DNA of 64,000 nt from Lepidostoma basale (taxonomy: Eukaryota; Arthropoda; Insecta; Trichoptera; Lepidostomatidae): the NCBI GenBank assembly GCA_022606425.2, contig JAHDVF020001349.1, positions 372,001 to 436,000 of the forward strand, read 5' to 3'. Below, piece after piece: positions 58,220 to 64,000 of this stretch (its first letter is position 1; each line of letters opens with the position of its first letter). Below the pieces are notes generated by a model that worked only from the letters and a program-made list of their open reading frames with translations, did not search any database and was not told the DNA's origin. A program made the translations under genes and the position numbers.

Positions 58220-58481
58220 ATTGTTTCTTGAACAATGATGTTAAACTCCATATTAAATAATTAATACGAATGAAAATGTCAGTTTTCTAGACGTTTTATT
58301 ATATTTTATGGGAATAACATGTTTCGCCCTTCTAAGGCAGTATCAAATGATATTTAATAATGCCTTAGAAGGGCGAAACATGTCATTCGCATAAAATATA
58401 ATAAAACTTCTAGAAAACTGACGTTTTCATTCGTATTAATTATTTAAAATGGAGTTTTACATCATTGTTCAAGAAACAATA
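58220..58481. mobile_element. P1 palindrome, near-perfect
   Basis: About 130-bp arms: ATTGTTTCTTGAACAATGATG at the left is mirrored by CATCATTGTTCAAGAAACAAT at the right (58460-58480). Inner boxes AACATGTTTCGCCCTTCTAA and TTAGAAGGGCGAAACATGTC face each other around 58348. It is the best copy of P1 and gives the family consensus. Confidence 0.7.
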
Positions 58482-58499
58482 AATAATTCAATAATTTAT

Positions 58500-58850
58500 T
58501 TATTTGATCGAGCCACGTTTTCCTCTATTTCTAGTTCGGTTTACATCGTTAACTTATACTTTTTTTTACCATTATTTCTTCATTATTTCTCTCCATGTGT
58601 CCAAACCATCTTAATGACCTTTTCATTATTTTGTTAATATCGATTTGATTCGCACTACATTCACTTTTTATATTTTCATTCAACACTCTATCTGCCATGT
58701 CTGAGGAGTCGGAGAAATCGACGTGCGTGCATGACACGATGTACGAATGTTGAGTAAACGAGATTTGTATGTCAGAAAAGAACAATGTGGCAGTTCATAA
58801 TTTTTGCCCATGCCTTCAGGGTGACGGCGTGATGGTTAGTTAGTTACCTA
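58500..58850. pseudogene. Inverted pair of LINE-A fragments
   Basis: 58500-58695 (minus) covers VKK-SISVNDVN to ENIKSECSANQIDINKIMKR in complement. 58696-58850 (plus) covers RRSRRNRRACMTRCTNVE-like to GACGGCGTGATGGTTAGTTAG. The join CTATCTGCCATGTCTGAGG fuses two different intervals head to head. Confidence 0.55.
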
Positions 58851-58914
58851 ACAGTTATATTAAAGGACTGATTATGTTAATTAAATGTGTTTTAAATGGA
58901 GAAGTAATAAACTA

Positions 58915-59750
58915 ACTAACTAAACATCACGCCGTCTCCCCGAAGGGGTAGGCAGAAAGAATGGACTGCCACACTTTTCTTTCCTGACATATTTTTCTCG
59001 CTTCCTTAACATTCATACATCGTGTCATGCACGCCCGTCAATTTCTCTGACTCCTCACATAGCCGACATTCATTATTAGATTTATTTGATCGTGCCACGT
59101 TTTCCTCAGTCTTCCTCTATTTCTGGTTCCATTTACATCGTTAACATATATTTTTTTACCATTCTTTCTTCATTCATTCTTTCCATATGTCCAAACCATC
59201 TTAATGATCGTTTCATTATTTTGTTCATAACACCATCATTTGCACCGCATTCACATCTTATATTTTCGGTCGACACTCTATCATACACAGAATATATACA
59301 CATTCGTCTAAGAGATATCATTTCTACTGCATTTATTCTACTTTCATCCTTCTTTTGCCAGTTCCATGCTTCGTTTCCATACACAAGGGTCAGTAGAAGA
59401 ACACCATTGTGCACTGCCATTCTAGCTTTTTTGGATAGGCTTTTGTTTGCGATGACAACTTTAAGTGCACCATTCATTTTGTTGCCTGCCCCAACCCTTC
59501 TTTCAATATCCCTCTCCACTCGCCCATCTCTTGCTACAAATTTTCACCATTCACGCTAATGTTGCAGACTGTCATGGTTTCTTCCTTTTCAAAAATTGGA
59601 TTTGGACTTATTGACATTTATCATCAGATCATTTCGCATGCGTACCTCATACATACAATTCACCAGGACTTGATGTTCATGCTCGTTGTCTGCAAGTGGG
59701 ACAGCGTCATCCGCATACAAGAGACAGCTTACTGACACTCCGCAATAATA
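58915..59750 (-). pseudogene. LINE-A fragment with RT palm end
   Basis: Tail (CTAA)n at 58915. The complement gives RVGAGNKMNGALKVVIANKS, LSKKARMAVHNGVLLLTLVY, MNKIMKRSLRWFGHMERMNE and so on. Upstream in another frame it gives CGVSVSCLLYADDAVPLADN, HEHQVLVNCMYEVRMRNDLM (YADD present). A deletion removes GSMFTRY between them. Second copy in the window to reach YADD. Confidence 0.75.
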
Positions 59751-60120
59751 ATAATAATAATAATGCCCATTGCCCGTGGGTACGAGCATAAGGAACACAA
59801 AAATATCTAGGTTTGTGTTCTGTGCCACCTGATGTGGCTTAATAATCCTATCCTAGAATGAGAGTAACACTCCTGACAAGGATATTCTGCCCCGACGGCT
59901 GGACCCCGTCCTCTCCGTCTCTCCAGCCCCTGGCACATAGCGCCGACTCTCCAAACTGGAGTGGCCACATAAACAACGAAAAGATTTTATAATAGATAAA
60001 AAATAACGCAGTCTGCTCGAGTAGTCTTATTGAGTAAACTTGAGTAACGGACCATTCCAGAACTTTGAAACACCTGTTTCGCTTGACTGAGGATAGAGAG
60101 ATTTCACCCAAGTGATATTC
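59750..60120. other. TAA microsatellite and unassigned repeat-like DNA
   Basis: (AAT)n at 59745-59763, then GCCCATTGCCCGTGGGTACG and a GC-richer part (CCCCGACGGCTGGACCCCG). It resembles the 3' end of a SINE or LINE read in complement, but no second copy is present. Confidence 0.35.
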
Positions 60121-60124
60121 GATA

Positions 60125-60505
60125 TCGAGAATTGTAATAGGATACGGAAGTATTAAATATTGAGGAAAACGTATGTTTCATATAAGTCATATTATATTCT
60201 ATTGAAGTTACATATTTAGCCTTGCTAGATTCAATATCAAATTACATTTGATAATACCCCAGCAAAAGGAAAAAACATGTCACTTCAGTTTTTCTGAATA
60301 TTTCATTATTTATATTTTTAAACCATTTTTAGACAAATATTATCTTTAAACAAAATATCAAATACTTTTATCGGCATGTTTCGATGGCTTTTTACCTTCA
60401 TCATTTGTGGAGAACGAATGGGTTTGTCGTGTTTTGAGTCTAGAATGCTATGCCTTGCTAGATAATTATCAAATGTCAAATACTTAACATACTTTGGGCT
60501 TTTGC
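60125..60505. mobile_element. Worn P1 and P2 arms
   Basis: 60180-60285: AGTCATATTATATTCTATTG, then TTTGATAATACCCCAGC, AAAAACATGTCAC (P1). 60345-60415: TTTATCGGCATGTTTCGATG, GCTTTTTACCTTCATCATT (P2 in complement). Confidence 0.4.
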
Positions 60506-60509
60506 ATTT

Positions 60510-61100
60510 TATGTGTAACGCACTTAATTTGTGGTGTGGTATTTTTAAAAATAAATTTAAATACTTTTGTACTTTGTTTTAACACCACTTAAATTTGTTA
60601 TGATACAATAATTCATATTTAAAAATGGCTAATTATTATAAGTAGGTACTAACAATTATTTTTTAACAGTAAGAACTAATAAATAATAATATAATACATG
60701 ATGATAATATAATAAAATATAAAAAAACATACATTTGTAAAGACATAATTTGTATAGAAATTAATAAATGATTAATTTCCATTTGATTGGGAATGGGAGC
60801 TTGAGAGATTAAATGAAGACAAAGTATTTAAGGAAAGGAGTTAAAGGAGGAATCTGATTATTAATTATGTTTTCGCCCAATTTCACCGACTTGATGATTT
60901 CTAAATTTTCAAGTTTGTTTAATTTATTGCTATTGTTAACTGTGTGTAGACATTTTGCGTCATTTTTATCGAAACTATGGTCAAATTCAAGACAATACGT
61001 TTAATGAGTTTTATATAATTGCTTAAGAAACAGTAATTATCAGGAAAACAGAAGGCAGAAGGCCTTAAGTGAATGCACTAGGTTCTCCACCTCTGCGTAC
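60510..61100. other. AT-rich, no recognised gene
   Basis: Runs of simple AT sequence. No open block with splice sites. Confidence 0.4.
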
Positions 61101-61450
61101 TAACCCTACATAGAGTGTTCTATACATACGCAAAGTTCTCTCTTAGACCGTTTACCTCTTAAAACTGAGCAAAGTCGTTTATCTGTCTCTCTCCGGCTCG
61201 TCCCCGCGAGAACAGGACGGACAGGGCACAGAGGCTGATAGGCGAGGTATTCCGTTCGCGGCTGCTTCAGCTATCTCGGATAATCTTGAATTAGTTGCAT
61301 CGAGATCTGTCTTGGAATTCCGTCGCCGGTTTCGCTATTCACGCCCGCGGCTCTCAACCCGCGGCGCGCCCCCCTCGGTACTCGCGGCTATCTCGCCTAG
61401 ATAAACAACTCATTAAGATTTCCACAGCGATCTAGATTACATTGTTCAAA
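61100..61450. other. GC-richer block, possible regulatory DNA
   Basis: 61195-61400 is GC- and CpG-rich (TCGTCCCCGCGAGAACAGG, CACGCCCGCGGCTCTCAACC, CGCGGCGCGCCCCCCTCGG) with no frame or repeat match in the window. Candidate promoter, LTR or other element part. Confidence 0.3.
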
Positions 61451-61569
61451 ACACGCTTATCTAAGCATAATACTTTTCTTGGCACTGAAACACATCTGTC
61501 GCTAAAGAATAAAAAACGATTAAAAATATTTTTTTGTGAATGTATACTTATACTTGTATACGAATCCTA

Positions 61570-61788
61570 GATTTCCTGGACGCGTGAAGATAAGTATAGA
61601 TTTAGAGTATATATACAACTTTCAAAAATTTATCATGCATGATCATAAAAACAAAGGTGGAATGGGGAATGTTGTAATTACATAAAGCGTGCGCTTAACC
61701 CAATCAATGACAAGTCATAAGTCCTGTAAACACCTCGATCATCCATATTCAGTTTCCAGTTTGCGTCTTCGTCTCTATTGAGATACAA
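61570..61788 (-). mobile_element. M1, right arm
   Basis: GCGTGAAGATAAGTATAG, GTGGAATGGGGAATGTTG, CCAATCAATGACAAGTCAT and TCGTCTCTATTGAGATACAA, matching 12870-13083. The left arm is absent, and the outer word is TTAG in place of TTAA. Confidence 0.6.
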
Positions 61789-61863
61789 TTAGATTTAAAA
61801 TATGTTAAACAAAGTCGATTAATGTATAATATTATATACGAGTACTATATATCAACAAGTTCA

Positions 61864-61985
61864 GAATGTATGACTCGCTGTATGAATGAGGAGGAATCTA
61901 GAGAGGTATGTCAGGATAGAGTAGTGTGGCGGTCCATTCTCTCTGCCTACCCCTGTGGAGAAACGGCGTGATGGTTTGTTGTCGA
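61864..61985 (+). mobile_element. LINE-A2 tail fragment
   Basis: AGAATGTATGACTCGCTGTA, GGAATCTAGAGAGGTATG, ATTCTCTCTGCCTACCCCTG and ACGGCGTGATGGTTTGTTG. Confidence 0.6.
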
Positions 61986-62182
61986 ATGTGTACATTCAAG
62001 CTATTAAATTAATGAATCCAAATTTTATCCCAGACCTTTTTGAGCTTAATATACCCTTCCCTACTAACATGTCCACTCTAATTTCCTCATCTAACAAAAA
62101 CCTGTATAAAATACTAACAAAATTGCTGAATCTTACAATAAAATAATGTAACATATTCCCCACTACTAACAAATAATTATTC

Positions 62183-62660
62183 AAATCAAATCAAGTCATA
62201 TCAGTTTATTTCATCAATAGACATTACAAAACTAATTTTTGAGTCATCTATTGAGAACAGATAAAACAATATATTGTACTCGTATATAGTATACTACCAG
62301 AAACGCATGAGAGATGGTTCGACATTAGGAAGACAAGATACTCTCCAAAATTAAGAGTATTTGCCTTCTGAACGTACTTTCACTAATATGAATGACGTTG
62401 ATCTCCGAGGAGACCGCATTCAGCAGATTAATTGCTCTTCTCACCGGTGTCACGAGAGGCAGGTTGGTTCTGGCGGCCGGTAGGTAAACAATCTATGCTG
62501 TCGCTGTCGGAGATATCTATTAGGGACAAATAGCCGAACACCCTCCAGCACGGCCGAGTTCTCGAAATATCCCCTGAGTAATCTAAAGAAATGGGTTATG
62601 AGATGCCCATCTCTTCGAAGCTGCAGACACTTGGTCTCAAGCTTTAAAAAAAAATGCCGT
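62183..62660 (-). pseudogene. Jockey-A 3' fragment
   Basis: Tail ATCAAATCAAGTCATATC (62182-62199), 3' UTR, then complement of DVIHISESTFRR, RAINLLNAVSSEIN, PPARTNLPLVTPVRR, YLRQRQHRLFT, LFVPNRYL and LRYFENSAVLEGV. Ends at AAGCTTTAAAAAAAAATGCC. Confidence 0.65.
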
Positions 62661-62867
62661 ATTAGCTACTAACACCTAGATATAATTTGTATATATAATA
62701 ACAACCTTCCATAGACTAATCCCCTAATCTACTACTACTAATACTGTAACTACCCTTACTTGAGACTGGACAGAACACCCCCAAGCGGTGAAAAGCTATA
62801 AAAAAGAAGTTGATGATTTTATGTAACGTAAAATATTTAGAAAGAAAATTGATTATGCCTACATCTT

Positions 62868-63095
62868 CTTCGCTAGTTTCAATCAAAGGGATTAATTTGC
62901 AACAAAGTGTAACGTTTTTGCTGGTTTAATCCCAATTGATTCTCGTGACATGTGATAGGTATGAAATCTATCGCCATTTTATTGTCACGTGAATCCTACA
63001 CTAGACCAAAGACAGTATGAAAATAACACTGCCTTCACCGGGAATCAAACCCGGGACCTTCGGTGTGCCAGTCTGCCACGAAGGTCGTCTATTAC
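62868..63095 (-). mobile_element. SINE-1 long form, internally deleted
   Basis: 3' module AGTTTCAATCAAAGGGATT, TTTTTGCTGGTTTAATCCC, then body (CTCGTGACATGTGATAGG) and heads: box B complement GGGAATCAAACCCGGGACC (63040-63058), box A complement TGCCACGAAGGTCG. Confidence 0.7.
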
Positions 63096-63319
63096 TATCG
63101 TATGGTTATTTTTTATGTTCTTAAATAGACTTTCAGATTGTTTACGTCTCTTTGTTGTCACCATTTTTATACATGAGAAGGTTGTCAAATAATTCTTTAA
63201 AAGCATTACATATTATTCTATTTTTGAATCTGATAATTCTCTTGAAAAACGGCATTTGTTATTTTTAACGAAACATAGAAATCAAAATACAGGTTTTCAG
63301 GGTCCAGAAATCGAATCCA

Positions 63320-63690
63320 GAAATCTCTTAGACGAATGTGTGGATACTCTGTGTATGATAGAGTGTTGAATGAAAATATAAGAAGTGAATGCGGTGCGAA
63401 TAATCATGTGTTGAACAAAATTATGAAAGGATCAATAAAATGGTTTGGACATATGGAAAGAATGAATGAAGAAAGAATGATAAAAATGGTAAAAAAAAGT
63501 ATATGTTAACAATGCATATGGAACTAAAAAAAGAGAAAGACCGAGGAAAACGTGACACGATCAAATCAATCAAATATTAAATGTCGGCCACGTGAGGAGT
63601 CAGAGAAATCGACGCGCGTGCATTACGCTTTTGTATGTTGAGGAAGCAAGAGAAATTATTTCTATTTCTGCCTACCCCTCCGGGGAGACG
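63320..63690 (+). pseudogene. LINE-A 3' fragment
   Basis: SLRRMCGYSVYDRVLNENIR, SECGANNHVLNKIMKGSIKW, FGHMERMNEERMIK, then frameshifts through RKRERPRKT. Ends at CCGGGGAGACGGCG with the tail lost at the Jockey-A junction. Confidence 0.7.
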
Positions 63691-63692
63691 GC

Positions 63693-63830
63693 GTTCACTT
63701 ATATGTATGAAAGACGTCGATCTCTGAGGAGATCGCGTTCAGCAGATTAATTGCTCTTCCCACCGGTGTCACCATAGGCAGGTTGGTTCTGGCGGCCGGT
63801 AGGTAAAACAATCTATGCTGTCGCTGTATA
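63693..63830 (-). pseudogene. Jockey-A scrap
   Basis: TATATGTATGAAAGACGTCG, ATCTCTGAGGAGATCGCG and CAGGTTGGTTCTGGCGGCCG: complement of ERDLLRDRRLSYI-like and PAARTNLPMVTPVGRAINLL. It replaces the LINE-A tail. Confidence 0.6.
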
Positions 63831-63930
63831 TATCGCACGCTTAATAGAACACTGGCTTAACTCAAACAAGCAAGTTTTGCTCAATCTGACATCTGACGGT
63901 GTTTTAACAAAAACAGTCGAGAAACACGTA

Positions 63931-64000
63931 CGAATGGATAGCGTTAACATTGTGAACGATTATCGTACTACGAATGGATAGCGTTAACATTGTGAACGAT
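63931..64000. repeat. Direct repeat, 40-bp period, at window end
   Basis: CGAATGGATAGCGTTAACAT and the next 10 bases occur at 63931-63960 and again exactly at 63971-64000, separated by TATCGTACTA. It could be the start of a tandem array that continues beyond the window. Confidence 0.75.

Noticed and set aside
1..64000. Penelope RT/GIY-YIG protein, LTR retrotransposon gag-pol, or endogenous virus
   Set aside because: I looked for such reading frames because of the PLE-like repeats, but no RT with a GIY-YIG end, no gag-pol order and no LTR pair with a primer-binding site was found.

Overview
This is insect-like nuclear DNA: AT-rich, with no dense gene order and no prokaryotic features. It is almost entirely transposable-element (TE) debris. 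The insect assignment rests on the element types: cecropia-type mariner, Jockey-, RTE- and CR1-like LINEs, tRNA-derived SINEs, hAT, piggyBac-like and IS630/Tc1-like DNA elements. The order (beetle, moth or other) cannot be fixed from this window. No complete host gene is visible. A few isolated exon-like blocks with good splice signals, or a stop plus poly(A) signal, are the only host-gene candidates: + strand 7655-7759; - strand 14078-14286, 32134-32247 and 34109-34281; strand unclear 22803-22938. A CpG-rich block at 6861-7200 is a possible promoter.

Family names used here are local labels. LINE-A is a non-LTR retrotransposon with a (GTTA)n 3' tail. Its best copy (18156-19775, - strand) carries a reverse-transcriptase frame broken by one stop. 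About 20 shorter copies recur throughout, together with a diverged relative, A2, with a GTTTG-type tail. Element B shares the LINE-A 3' end but has a different body, and its long copies carry an antisense coding-like fragment. Jockey-A, -B and -C, RTE-1, LINE-D, LINE-E and CR1-like pieces are all 5'-truncated. SINE-1 has tRNA-like A and B boxes and two alternative 3' halves. M1 is a family with long terminal inverted repeats.

The most unusual layer is a set of about a dozen unrelated short families (P1-P12), most present as head-to-head inverted pairs. They share one central motif: a CTGANGA-like core, one extra A or T, a short hairpin, GAAA, then a palindromic ACATGT, ACCGGT or ACAGCTGT followed by C. 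In several families the flanks also pair as a third stem. This is the topology of a type I hammerhead ribozyme with a dimerising stem III, as known from Penelope-like elements (PLEs) and retrozymes. No Penelope RT or GIY-YIG reading frame was found, so these look like orphan, probably non-autonomous, PLE terminal repeats.

Layout. 0-6 kb: P-family hairpins, a SINE, an IS630-like relic and a 1.3 kb palindrome. 6-9 kb: element B, the CpG block, an exon candidate and a Tc1 relic. 10-13 kb: a hAT element filled with Jockey pieces, then M1. 13-27 kb: LINE-A copies (including the RT copy), Jockey-A/B and a piggyBac-like element. 27-29 kb: mariner copy 1. 29-48 kb: nested LINEs, P palindromes and two exon candidates. 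48-50 kb: mariner copy 2. 50-64 kb: SINEs, LINE-A/A2, element B and a long P1 palindrome. Insertions nest repeatedly with recognisable target-site duplications, which allows relative dating.
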